Assembly (NCBI GenBank): GCA_012031145.1
Contig: JAAUUH010000001.1
Span: forward strand, 25,461 to 89,460
Direction: 5' to 3'
Length of the DNA stretch: 64,000 bases
Source: Oscillatoriales cyanobacterium SM2_2_1
Lineage (GTDB): Bacteria > Cyanobacteriota > Cyanobacteriia > Pseudanabaenales > Pseudanabaenaceae
A program made the translations under genes and the position numbers. Every line of letters starts with the position of its first letter. The stretch's first letter is position 1. Under the pieces are notes generated by a model, which ran no database searches, was not told where the DNA came from, and saw only the letters and a program-made list of their open reading frames with translations. Shown one piece after another: positions 17,827-26,560 of this stretch.

Positions 17827-20421
17827 ATGACCATGGTGCAGACACGGCGTGAAAGCCTCGTCCGGCGAGTATTGGTGGGTCTGGCCCTCAGTGTGGTGCT
17901 GTTGACCACGGCAACGATGCTGCTGCTATCGCTAGAATATTTTGACTTGGGCGATCGCGCGGCCATGGTTGTGCGTATTGCCGTAACGATTCTGTTCCTT
18001 GGTCTGGGAGCCGGCACCTACGTGGCGTTTGCCATTACCCGTAGCATCCAACCTTCCCTGGCTGAGTTATCGCGAGTTGCCGAAGCGATTTCAGGTGGCG
18101 ACTTGCGGGTGCGGGCAATCCTAGACCGCTATGACGAACTAGGGCAGTTCACGGCCGTGTTTAACCGCATGGCGGAGCAGTTGGAATCTAAAACTGCCAA
18201 GCTGGAGGCACGGGATATTCAGTTTGCCCTCCAGTCCCTCGATCAGGTATTGGTCAACACCACCGATCAGGCCAAACTGATGCAGAGCAGCTTGGAAAAA
18301 GTTTGTCAGCTCACCAATGCCCAGTTGGGCAGCATTTACCTTTGGCACGCGGAAAACAACAAGCTCGGGCTGGCGGCGGAATGGGGTGGGCGCACCCAGC
18401 CCCAAGCCCAAGACATCACCCTTGGAGAAGGGATGATCGGCCAGGCCGCCCAATTAGGGGAGCCCATTGTTTGGGAGGGACAGCCCAGCCAGCCCCTGGT
18501 CTATCGCACTCCGGCGGGAGACCTAGTGCCCCAAAGCTTGGCGGCGGTGCCCCTGATGCTCAAGCGCAGTCTGATTGGGGTTTTATTTTTGGGCAGCTTG
18601 ACCTCATTTTCGGCCCAGAGCCGCAACCTCCTTAAATCCATTGACCGCCGTCTGGCCACGGCGATCGCCAATGCCCAAAGTGTGGAAACCATTGCCCGGC
18701 AGCGGGAAGAACTGACTACCGTATTTGAACAACTGGCCGATGGTGTCCTCCTGAGTGATCCCGCCGGTCGCATTCTCAAGATCAACTCCGCCGGTCGGGC
18801 CATGCTGGGGTTTCCTGAGGGGAATGATGCCCTGGGGCGCGCCTCACCGGTGGTGGCCAAATCCCTCGCGGAGGTGATCAAGCAATTTGATATTCGCAAT
18901 CCCGATGGTGTGCCCTTGGCGCTGAGCGATCTGGTGATTTTTCAAGCCATGGCCCATAACACCGTGGTGGAGTCCCAAATGTTGCTGTGTCGCCCCGACG
19001 GTCGAGAAGTGATTCTCAGCACTAAGGCCGCTCCCTTGGTGGGTACAGAATCGGAGTTAATGGGCAGCGTTATGATTGTGCGGGATGTGACGGAGGAGCG
19101 CAACCGGGACACGGTGATGCAGGAAACCAACCGGATCATGATCGAGCAGCAGAAACGGATGAGCATCCTCCAACGGCTGACCAACCTGATTAACCAGCAA
19201 CTGCAAGACCTGAATGTATTGCTGGAGTCCATTGTCGAAGCCACCAGCGATGCGATCGCCTGGGTGGAAATTTGCATCTTGGCCCTGTTTGATGCCCCCA
19301 AGCAACATCTGGTATTTTCGGCGACCCGTGGGCTGCCTGCCAACTTTCTTCCCCTCGACGGCTATACCCTCGACCAGGAGAACCTACTGGCCCGGGTCTT
19401 TCGGGAGGGCATTCCCATTGAAATCAAAAATGGGGAGGCGATTTTAGTAGACGATCTACCTGTGCAAAGCGCCCTTTGCGTCCCGATTGAATCCAATCGT
19501 TCCGGGCGGCTTGGGGTACTGGCCATTGCCCATACCACCCTTTCCCGCGCCAGTTCCCGCGAGGATTCCAATCTCCTGGCATCCTTTGGCGTTCAGGCGG
19601 CGATCGCCATTGGCAATGCCCAACTGATCAACCAAATCGAGGCCCAAAACGCCCAGCTCATGGAGGCCACCCAGCTTAAAAGTCAGTTTCTGGCTAACAT
19701 GAGCCACGAACTCCGCACCCCGATGAATGCCATTATCGGCTTCTCTCAAGTTTTGCTGCGGCAGCGCCGCGACCCCCTCACACCGGCCCAGTTGGATATG
19801 GTGGAGCGGATTTTACGCAACGGCAAAAGTCTTTTAGAGCTGATCAACGACATCCTTGACCTATCTAAAATTGAAGCCGGTCATATGGAGCCACAACCGG
19901 AATATTTCCATGTCAATGAGCTCATCACCTATGCTTGCGAAAGTCTCCAACCCCTCGCCGCCACCAAATCCCTCGACTTCTCGTTCGAGAATGACCTCGG
20001 CAACTGCACCATCTACCAAGACCCCCTACGTCTTAAGCAGGTGCTGAACAACCTTATTTCCAACGCCATTAAGTTTACCGATCACGGCAGCGTTTCAGTG
20101 CATCTCAAATCTTGGGAGCATGATCGGATTGCCATTGCCGTGCAAGACACCGGTATCGGAATTGACTCAGAATATCAGCGGGCCATTTTTGAGCAGTTTC
20201 GCCAAGTCGATCAATCCTCCACCCGCCGCTACGGCGGCACTGGTTTGGGGCTGTCCATTACGGAGCAACTGGTGCACCTTATGGGTGGCGAAATTATTGT
20301 TGCCAGTGAAGTTGGTGTTGGCTCCACCTTTACGGCTGTTCTGCCGGTTCGCTTTCCGTCCGGTTCAGATTTGGATCAAGCTCCGGTTTCTGAGCCCGAA
20401 AGGATGATTCCGTTCCCCTAA
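17827..20421 (+). CDS. Membrane sensor histidine kinase (HAMP-GAF-PAS-GAF-HisKA-HATPase)
   Basis: An 864-residue sensor kinase. Two N-terminal membrane helices (about residues 16-37 and 46-66) have almost no periplasmic loop between them, so the input is probably membrane or cytoplasmic. A HAMP linker follows (ITRSIQPSLAELSRV). Next come a GAF domain (about 140-290), a PAS domain (about 300-420, LADGVLLSDPAGRILKINSAG) and a second GAF (about 445-600). The phospho-acceptor His627 is in MSHELRTPMNAIIGF. The ATPase has NLISNAIKF, DTGIGI and GTGLGLSI. There is no receiver domain, so an unlinked response regulator is expected. Its last 92 bases overlap the convergent plsY gene. Confidence 0.93.
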   Translation: MTMVQTRRESLVRRVLVGLALSVVLLTTATMLLLSLEYFDLGDRAAMVVRIAVTILFLGLGAGTYVAFAITRSIQPSLAELSRVAEAISGGDLRVRAILDRYDELGQFTAVFNRMAEQLESKTAKLEARDIQFALQSLDQVLVNTTDQAKLMQSSLEKVCQLTNAQLGSIYLWHAENNKLGLAAEWGGRTQPQAQDITLGEGMIGQAAQLGEPIVWEGQPSQPLVYRTPAGDLVPQSLAAVPLMLKRSLIGVLFLGSLTSFSAQSRNLLKSIDRRLATAIANAQSVETIARQREELTTVFEQLADGVLLSDPAGRILKINSAGRAMLGFPEGNDALGRASPVVAKSLAEVIKQFDIRNPDGVPLALSDLVIFQAMAHNTVVESQMLLCRPDGREVILSTKAAPLVGTESELMGSVMIVRDVTEERNRDTVMQETNRIMIEQQKRMSILQRLTNLINQQLQDLNVLLESIVEATSDAIAWVEICILALFDAPKQHLVFSATRGLPANFLPLDGYTLDQENLLARVFREGIPIEIKNGEAILVDDLPVQSALCVPIESNRSGRLGVLAIAHTTLSRASSREDSNLLASFGVQAAIAIGNAQLINQIEAQNAQLMEATQLKSQFLANMSHELRTPMNAIIGFSQVLLRQRRDPLTPAQLDMVERILRNGKSLLELINDILDLSKIEAGHMEPQPEYFHVNELITYACESLQPLAATKSLDFSFENDLGNCTIYQDPLRLKQVLNNLISNAIKFTDHGSVSVHLKSWEHDRIAIAVQDTGIGIDSEYQRAIFEQFRQVDQSSTRRYGGTGLGLSITEQLVHLMGGEIIVASEVGVGSTFTAVLPVRFPSGSDLDQAPVSEPERMIPFP

Positions 20422-20986
20422 GCAAGCGATCAATATTGCTGCGATGGGTCCAAAAAATATAGCTGCCGCCCACCACGGCAAACACCTTGAACACTGGGGA
20501 ATCGCTCACAACAATCATTAGCGCCATCGTGGCGATCGCCGCCACCAAGGAACTCAGGGACACAATCCGACTCAGGGTCATCGTCACTAACCAACACCCT
20601 AAAGCCCCAAGTGCCACCTGCCACTGCAGCACCAACAGCACGCCCAGACCCGTAGCCACCGATTTACCGCCCCTAAAGCCCAGCCACACTGGACAGCTAT
20701 GACCCAGCAGGGCCGCCATAGCGGCCCCCACAACCCAGAAATCAAAGGGTAAATCTGCTCCGGTCACCCCAAGCCGCTGCATTAAACCCACTGCCAGCGC
20801 TCCCTTGAGCAAGTCCACCGTAAACACCCCCGCTCCCGCTGCCTTTCCCACCGTGCGCCAGATATTGGTCGCCCCCGTCGAGCCGGAGCCATGTTCGCGA
20901 ATGTCAATGCCGGCCCATTTGCCCACCAGATAACCAGTGGGAATTGAACCTAGCCCGTAGGCGATCGCCAGCCAGAGGAAGTTCAT
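20330..20986 (-). CDS. plsY: Glycerol-3-phosphate acyltransferase PlsY
   Basis: Transfers acyl groups from acyl-phosphate to sn-glycerol-3-phosphate, the first step of phospholipid and glycolipid synthesis. The 218-residue membrane protein carries the three PlsY motifs: GSIPTGYLVGK near the N-terminus, GSGSTGATNIWRTVGKAAG, and FRGGKSVATGLG. Five hydrophobic helices are seen. The C-terminal 30 residues are polar and read through the end of the convergent sensor-kinase gene, so the functional end may be a little earlier in ancestry. The small gene at 21004 lies upstream on the same strand. Confidence 0.95.
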   Translation of the reverse strand: MNFLWLAIAYGLGSIPTGYLVGKWAGIDIREHGSGSTGATNIWRTVGKAAGAGVFTVDLLKGALAVGLMQRLGVTGADLPFDFWVVGAAMAALLGHSCPVWLGFRGGKSVATGLGVLLVLQWQVALGALGCWLVTMTLSRIVSLSSLVAAIATMALMIVVSDSPVFKVFAVVGGSYIFWTHRSNIDRLLRGTESSFRAQKPELDPNLNRTESEPAEQP

Positions 20987-21003
20987 AAATTTCTATTGGT
21001 GCC

Positions 21004-21207
21004 CTAGTCAATGGAAATGGACTGGGGCCCCGCAGCCGATGGTGGTGCACCGGGTGGGTCGATTTTGGCCCCTTGCTGCTCCAGCCAAGACTTGAGCGGA
21101 TCTTGGGCCAAATCTAGGCGCAGGAGCCCGGCTACAAAGCCACCACAAAACGCTACCGGTTGGCGTAGCAATTCCTCAAAAATGGGTTTGAGTTCATCCA
21201 TAGTCAA
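21004..21207 (-). CDS. Small conserved cyanobacterial protein of unknown function
   Basis: A 67-residue protein. The first part (MDELKPIFEELLRQPVAFCGGFVAGLL, about residues 3-29) is an amphipathic-to-hydrophobic segment that could touch a membrane. DPLKSWLEQQG follows, then a Pro/Ala/Ser tail. I recall similar short proteins in many cyanobacteria, without known function. The gene has a start 6 bases further in as an alternative (MDELK). It precedes plsY by 17 bases, so co-transcription is likely. Confidence 0.7.
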   Translation of the reverse strand: MTMDELKPIFEELLRQPVAFCGGFVAGLLRLDLAQDPLKSWLEQQGAKIDPPGAPPSAAGPQSISID

Positions 21208-21391
21208 TGTTCCTCAATAGTTCTGTAGCTTTACAGTCGCCCCTAAAATTGTACATCCCCCACGCGAGGTGACGCACAGCCCCCATGGGGCCTGGCTGAC
21301 AGACAACAAGTTTTTTTGCAACCCCCAAATCCGTCCTTTGACCCAGGTATGCCAGCCGCGGATCGGGTTAGGATGAAATTAAAAATATCTT

Positions 21392-21520
21392 ATGGCTATG
21401 CCGTCTACGCCCACCCCCCCACCCCGGCCCCCGGAACCTATTCTGTGCCCCCACTGCCAGCGCACTGCCACGAATGGCATCAAGTGCCAAGGCATCTGCG
21501 TTGCTGACAGCAGTTATTAG
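21392..21520 (+). CDS. Tiny cysteine-rich (zinc-ribbon-like) protein
   Basis: A 42-residue reading frame (40 if the second ATG at 21398 is used) with a Pro-rich start and the block ILCPHCQRTATNGIKCQGIC. The four cysteines, spaced Cys-x2-Cys-x10-Cys-x3-Cys, look like one zinc site. It ends VADSSY. It lies 42 bases upstream of gatC on the same strand. Identification rests on the cysteine pattern, not on a named family, and a chance ORF cannot be excluded. Confidence 0.5.
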   Translation: MAMPSTPTPPPRPPEPILCPHCQRTATNGIKCQGICVADSSY

Positions 21521-21562
21521 GAGTTATTAGTTAGGATGGATAGAATTTGAGGCCTACCTAAT

Positions 21563-21850
21563 ATGGATCGTGACCAAGTTCAGCACATTGCCCACCTGGC
21601 CCGTTTACACCTCACGGAGACTGAGGCTGAGGCTTTTACGGAGCAATTGGGGCGAATTGTGACCTATTTTGAGCAACTGAGGGAGCTTGACCCACTTTTA
21701 GAAAACGTCGAGCCAACCACCCGCGCCATTGAAATGGTAAATGTGTCACGCCCGGATGTTTTGCAGCCCGAGGGCGATCGTGAAGCCTTACTCGACTGTG
21801 CCCCAGACCGCGAGGGAGAATTTTTCCGGGTGCCACGGTTGATTGGCTAG
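21563..21850 (+). CDS. gatC: Glu-tRNA(Gln)/Asp-tRNA(Asn) amidotransferase subunit C
   Basis: The 95-residue stabilising subunit of the GatCAB amidotransferase, which makes Gln-tRNA(Gln) in organisms lacking GlnRS. DQVQHIAHLARLHLTETEAE, QLGRIVTYFEQLRELD and ENVEPTTRAIEMVNVSRPD follow the family along its length, ending REGEFFRVPRLIG. gatA and gatB are not beside it, as is usual in cyanobacteria. Confidence 0.95.
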   Translation: MDRDQVQHIAHLARLHLTETEAEAFTEQLGRIVTYFEQLRELDPLLENVEPTTRAIEMVNVSRPDVLQPEGDREALLDCAPDREGEFFRVPRLIG

Positions 21851-21954
21851 TGATGGGCTAGGAATAGGAATGTTTCCCATGCCTTTCAATGTGTTGCCAA
21901 GTGATGCCAAGATATTATTCCTAAGGGCAATTTCAGTTCCGTAGTCCGCAGGAG

Positions 21955-22750
21955 CATGAGCTGAGCAAGGTCTTAGCTATTGCGTTAATTCAGCTTATTG
22001 TGTCTTCCACATTTTTCGCCCAACCTTTTACTGGCGCAAATCCTCCCCTATCTTCCTGCCAAATTCATTTCCAAGAACTAGGCATCAAAGGCTCTATGAT
22101 TCCTCTCGGACTGAATTCGGGTGCAACTTGCGAGCACAACCAGCGATTCCTATCTGCTTCCACCTTCAAGATTCTCAAGGCTTTGATTGGATTAGAAACA
22201 AAAGTCATTCCCAGTTCAAAGACGATTCCCCCCTGGATGGGGTGACCCAATCCATTCCAGAATGAAACCAGGATCGGGACATCGCAGTGGTTTTTAGTTT
22301 TCTGCAATCTGTGCGATTAAATCCTCGCCCAAAGCATTGGCCATTCCAGGATACAAGCCTGCGTTGGAACAGTCGGCTACGGCAAAAAAATATTGGTACA
22401 GAGAAAGACCTTGATCGGTTTTGGCTGGAAAAACCATCAACCATTGGCCCTTGCAACAGATCGTTTTTTCAAAAGACGTCTAGAGAAAAATTACCCTTTT
22501 CTTGGGATGCTATTTCAACTGTTAAAAATATGATGGCGATTGAGAGAAGCAATTTCCATGCAATGGAGTGAAAATCGGCTGGGTTGGCGGTGGTACCGAC
22601 AAATCCCAAATTGGTTGGCATGTTGGCTATTTAGAAAAAGAAATCCATGCCCACCTTTTTGCTACTAACATAGACATAAACAAAAATGCCAATCACGCAA
22701 GTTGTAAAAAGGTGACATACGGATGCCTCAAAACCCTCGGATATCTGTAA
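21955..22750 (+). pseudogene. Decayed class D (OXA-type) beta-lactamase gene
   Basis: Pieces of a class D serine beta-lactamase lie in order but in different frames. A signal peptide comes first (SKVLAIALIQLIVSSTFFAQ), then FQELGIKGSMIPLG. The active-site block is LSASTFKILKALIGLETKVI with Ser-Thr-Phe-Lys. DGVTQSIPE is followed by TGA-Asn-Gln-Asp, where Trp-Asn-Gln-Asp is expected. Next come LAQSIGHSRIQACVGTVGYG and DLDRFWLEKPSTIG, then REKLPFSWDAISTVKNMM, then KIGWVGG where Lys-Thr-Gly is expected, and FATNIDI at the end. There are at least four frame changes, one nonsense codon and a broken start. The island is AT-richer than its neighbours. This is a dead gene, probably acquired by transfer. 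Confidence 0.82.
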
Positions 22751-22831
22751 GTTCTAGGGAGCGCACAGGCAATCACTGACTGGTCTTTGGACTGGGAACG
22801 GATGATCTAGTATGGCAGCAAATTAAGGTGG

Positions 22832-23950
22832 GTGAGTTTAACCGGTATGGAATTTATACTCGATGGGCGTTGCCCGGAGACTGGAGCCCGAGCAGGCCGG
22901 TGGGTGACGCCCCACGGAGTGGTGGAAACGCCGCGCTTTATGCCGGTCGGCACGCTGGCCAATGTCAAAACCCTGACGCCGGATCAGGTGGCGGACTGTG
23001 GTGCTCAGATGGTCTTAGCTAACACCTACCACCTCCATTTACAACCTGGGGAAGACCTAGTGGCAGCCGCAGGGGGACTGCACCGATTTATGCAGTGGTC
23101 GGGGCCGATTTTGACCGATTCTGGCGGTTTTCAGGTGTTTAGCCTGAGTGATATTCGCGAAATTTCTGACCATGGGGTGGAGTTTCGCTCCCCCCGCGAT
23201 GGGCAACTGCTGACCTTGACACCGGAGAAGTCGATCACGATTCAAAATGACCTCGGGGCCGATGTGATCATGGCCTTTGATGAATGTGCTCCCTATCCCG
23301 CAACCTACGCCCAGATTGCATCGGCGAGCGATCGCACAACCCGATGGCTGGAGCGGTGCCTCCGGGCCCATCAGCGCCCTCGGGATCAATCCCTGTTTGG
23401 CATCGTTCAGGGGGGGATATTTTTGGATTTGCGGCAACAATCGGCGCGGGAGTTGGTAGCCTTTGATCTGCCGGGCTATGCCATTGGCGGCGTAAGTGTC
23501 GGGGAACCGCCGGAGTTGATTGCCAAAATTGTGCAGGCGACCACACCTTTGTTGCCGGAGCATAAGCCCCGTTATCTCATGGGGGTGGGTACCCACCGGG
23601 AGATGGTGCAGGCCGTGGCGGCGGGTATGGATTTATTTGACTGTGTGATTCCAACTCGGTTGGCCCGTCATGGCATGGCAGTGGTGGGGGGCGATCGCTG
23701 GAATATGAAAAACAATCGCTTTCGACGGGAGCTGGGGCCGCTGGATTCCTCCTGCCCGTGCTACACCTGCCAGCATTTTTCCATCGCCTACCTTAGCCAT
23801 TTGGTGCGATCGCAGGAAGCGCTGGGGGCAACGTTGCTGGCGATCCATAACCTGACAGAGTTGATCCGGCTAACGGAGCGAATGCGGCGGGCAATTTTGG
23901 CGGGCACCTTTGCGGTTGAATTTGGGGCATGGCTCAATGACGGGGCTTAG
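22832..23950 (+). CDS. tgt: Queuine tRNA-ribosyltransferase
   Basis: Exchanges guanine-34 for the preQ1 base in GUN-anticodon tRNAs. The 372 residues match the bacterial enzyme. Seen are [19 protein letters not shown] near the start, [19 protein letters not shown] in FGIVQGGIF, the second catalytic Asp in [11 protein letters not shown], and the zinc site [17 protein letters not shown]. The start is GTG at 22832 in the longest reading; the ATG five codons later ([17 protein letters not shown]) is an alternative. The next gene starts inside its last codons. Confidence 0.96.
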   Translation: MSLTGMEFILDGRCPETGARAGRWVTPHGVVETPRFMPVGTLANVKTLTPDQVADCGAQMVLANTYHLHLQPGEDLVAAAGGLHRFMQWSGPILTDSGGFQVFSLSDIREISDHGVEFRSPRDGQLLTLTPEKSITIQNDLGADVIMAFDECAPYPATYAQIASASDRTTRWLERCLRAHQRPRDQSLFGIVQGGIFLDLRQQSARELVAFDLPGYAIGGVSVGEPPELIAKIVQATTPLLPEHKPRYLMGVGTHREMVQAVAAGMDLFDCVIPTRLARHGMAVVGGDRWNMKNNRFRRELGPLDSSCPCYTCQHFSIAYLSHLVRSQEALGATLLAIHNLTELIRLTERMRRAILAGTFAVEFGAWLNDGA

Positions 23951-24260
23951 GCTAGGGCTGCTGGTATGCCTGTGGGTCTTGCTGATGGGGGTGGCAATTT
24001 TTGCAACCCAAAATCAGGAGTTGGTGACCGTGCACTTCCTCTATGCCGAGTCAATTCGGGTTCCCTTGGGGTTGGTGCTGATCGGTTTTGGCGGCGGCGG
24101 TGGGGTGTTGTGGGCCCTTGGTGCACTGGGGCGATCGCCTCAAATTGCCGTTCCCGCTCAAAAAATTACCCCGCCTGGGGAACCCGTGCGCGATCGCCCA
24201 AAACCCAGTCCTAGGATAGTCAACGACTGGGACGAGGGACTAGATGACGACTGGGGATGA
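23937..24260 (+). CDS. LapA-domain (DUF1049) membrane protein
   Basis: A 107-residue membrane protein with two hydrophobic helices (about 5-22 and 37-60) around the LapA hallmark [22 protein letters not shown]. An Arg/Pro-rich cytoplasmic tail ends in an acidic stretch ([12 protein letters not shown]). The E. coli relative LapA helps lipopolysaccharide assembly control; the cyanobacterial role is not known. I chose the ATG at 23937, which overlaps the tgt stop by 14 bases and gives the family start. It is convergent with cca. Confidence 0.82.
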   Translation: MTGLRLGLLVCLWVLLMGVAIFATQNQELVTVHFLYAESIRVPLGLVLIGFGGGGGVLWALGALGRSPQIAVPAQKITPPGEPVRDRPKPSPRIVNDWDEGLDDDWG

Positions 24261-24281
24261 GCCACAAATTAGGATTACAGC

Positions 24282-25559
24282 TTAGGTTTGCAGCCAGGTA
24301 TGCACCCATTGGCACGCCGCCGCGCGATCGCCCATGGGTAGGGTTCCATCTAGGACAGCGGCGCGAAGCTGCCAAAGGACGGTGCCCATGGCCTTACCCC
24401 TAGGGCAACCCAAGGCAATCAGGTCGTGGCCGGTGAGGGGCGCAGCTACATGGCGATAGGTGCTCAGGTAGCGCCAAACCGCCGGTCGCCATTGGAGCGA
24501 TTGCCCCGTCAGCAAAAGGGTCGGGATGGAGCAGTTTTGCAACCACAGCACCACCTGACTGGGGCTGTGGGGTGGAGTGGCGTCCATGAGGCGCTGACAG
24601 TCCCGGAGGTCGCTGAGCCATGGGGGTGGAAAGTTCCGCTCCAAATCCGTGGGGGATGCGGTTAAAGCCGCTGCTGGCAAACCCGCCAGCACCCAGCGGC
24701 CGATTAGATCCGCCAGCTCTTCCTGGGGAGTAAAGTACCGCTGCCAGCGCCGGAGCCGACTTACACCCCGGGTAAAGTTTTGGGGTAAGGCTAGGTGGGG
24801 ATGGAAGCAGCGCAGCGCTCCGAGGGATGCCAAACCGGTAAAGATCTTTGCGGCGCGGGGCTCCCGGGCACAGTAGGTCAGTTCCGCCCGCAGACGACTG
24901 CCCCCCAAACCCACAAAATCATCGCTGGCAAGGGTGGTATGGATTTCGGTAAGGGCTTCCGGGGCGATCGCCAGTCCCAAACGTACCGCAAACCGCACCG
25001 CCCGAAAAATCCGCCGGGGATCTTCCCTAAAACTGCCGGCCCGCAGCGGTCGCAGTATTTTGAACCTTAAATCGGCCAATCCCCCAAAACGATCCACTAC
25101 CTCGGGCTCCGCCCCCGCCAACACTGCCGGGGTCAGGGCGATCGCGAGGGCATTGATCGTAAAGTCCCGCCGTGCCAGATCCTGCCACAGGGATGCGGCA
25201 CAAACCTGGGGATTGGCCCCCGGATAGGCATAGGTTTCTTGGCGGGCCGTGGCCAGGTCGAGGGTGAATTCGGGGAACAGTAACTCGGCGGTTTGAAATT
25301 TTTCGTGGCGCACCAGCCGACAGCCCATCTCCTCGCCCAAAGCCCAATCCAGCGCCACAGCCAGATGGATGCCCGCCTGTTCGCCCCCAGCAACTACCAG
25401 ATCCAGATCCGTTGGGGGCCCAGGGGTATGGCCCAAGACCCAATCCCGGACGATGCCGCCGATCGCATAAAGTTCGGTCTTTTGATCTTGGGCGATCGCC
25501 ACCGCTTGGGTCAGCACCTGCCGCTGCGTCGCCGAAAACCACAGCCCAAAGTGCGTCAT
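24282..25559 (-). CDS. cca: CCA tRNA nucleotidyltransferase / poly(A) polymerase family
   Basis: A class II nucleotidyltransferase of 425 residues that adds the CCA end to tRNA, or part of it, as some cyanobacteria divide the task between two enzymes. GGIVRDWVLGHTPGPPTDLDLV is the catalytic strand with its Asp-x-Asp pair. RRDFTINALAIAL and LRPLRAGSFREDPRRIFRAVRFAVRLG are the base- and primer-recognition motifs. The C-terminal half is helical with no HD phosphohydrolase motif seen. It lies 3 bases behind larE, so the two are probably co-transcribed. Confidence 0.92.
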   Translation of the reverse strand: MTHFGLWFSATQRQVLTQAVAIAQDQKTELYAIGGIVRDWVLGHTPGPPTDLDLVVAGGEQAGIHLAVALDWALGEEMGCRLVRHEKFQTAELLFPEFTLDLATARQETYAYPGANPQVCAASLWQDLARRDFTINALAIALTPAVLAGAEPEVVDRFGGLADLRFKILRPLRAGSFREDPRRIFRAVRFAVRLGLAIAPEALTEIHTTLASDDFVGLGGSRLRAELTYCAREPRAAKIFTGLASLGALRCFHPHLALPQNFTRGVSRLRRWQRYFTPQEELADLIGRWVLAGLPAAALTASPTDLERNFPPPWLSDLRDCQRLMDATPPHSPSQVVLWLQNCSIPTLLLTGQSLQWRPAVWRYLSTYRHVAAPLTGHDLIALGCPRGKAMGTVLWQLRAAVLDGTLPMGDRAAACQWVHTWLQT

Positions 25560-25562
25560 CCC

Positions 25563-26386
25563 CTAAAACCGCACCCCATCATTCAGCTTGCCACTGCGAA
25601 ACCCCTCCAGATCTAGGGTGATGCTCTGGAAGCCGAACTGGCGAAACGCCGCCGTCAATTCCGGCAGATCAAAAAATTGCACAAATTCCCCTAGGCGATC
25701 GCCCGACACCTCAATTTTGGCTGTTTCCCCCAGCGATCGCACCCGCAAATCCCCACGCCAGCCCCGTTGTCGCAGATAGGACTCCGCTGCGCCCACCCGT
25801 TGCAATTTAGCTACCGTGATGGTCTCCCCGTAGGGAAAGCGAGAACTCAGGCAGGGCTGGGCCGGCTTATCCCACCACGGCAATCCCAAAAGCCGTGAAA
25901 TCATCCGCACCTCCAGCTTGGTGATGCCCACCTCCGCTAGGGGCGATCGCACCCCCCGCTCCTGGGCCGCCTGAATCCCGGGACGGTAATCGTGGAGGTC
26001 ATCGGCATTCAAGCCATCCACCAAATAGGCATAGCCCCAGGCCTGGGCCAGGGGTCGCAATGTATCGTGCAGCTCGCTTTGCAAAAGTAACATCGGTTCA
26101 CTGGGTTCGCCGCATAATTGGGGTTTTCCAGCTCATGGGTGGTCACCACCTCGTGGCGCATCCCAATAACCTGCGCTTGGGACTTGGCCGCAGCTAAATC
26201 CTCCGGCAGCAACGAGGGCGACTGGGCGGTCACCGCCACCATGCGATCGCCAAGGACGGCAAAGGCAACTTGGGCCACGAGGGTACTGTCAATTCCGCCG
26301 GAATAGGCCACCAGCACCCGCCCGGATTCCCTCAGCAAAGCTCGTAGCTGCTCATATTTTGCTTGGGTGGATGGATCCAGAGTCAT
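25563..26386 (-). CDS. larE: ATP-dependent sacrificial sulfur transferase LarE, frameshifted
   Basis: Belongs to the LarE/PP-loop family, which donates sulfur to make the nickel-pincer cofactor of lactate racemase and related enzymes. The PP-loop is VAYSGGIDSTLVAQVAF. The NPVNRCYFCK motif carries the family cysteines. VDGLNADDLHDYRPGIQAA, AEVGITKLEVR and CLSSRFPYGETIT with a further Cys follow. The frames meet at about 26082; one extra A in AAA restores CYFCKSELHDTL and a 274-residue protein. Some LarE use Cys persulfides, and the three cysteines here would fit that type. No larB or larC is in the window. Confidence 0.9.
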
Positions 26387-26560
26387 AGGTATGGTTAGGA
26401 ATTCACAATTTCTATCATATAGATTAGATTCCGACAGCAGAGTTTTTAGGAACGTCGGTCTGGGGCTAACCGTAGCCAGCTAGATGATTTTACAATTTTC
26501 ATTGGCTCGTTTTAAGGATGCCCTTTATACTTAACTCTTGCGTTATTAGGAATTCCCCCC

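Noticed and set aside
22065-22456. Minus-strand frames across the beta-lactamase remnant
   Set aside because: The plus strand carries ordered class D motifs; the minus frames have none.
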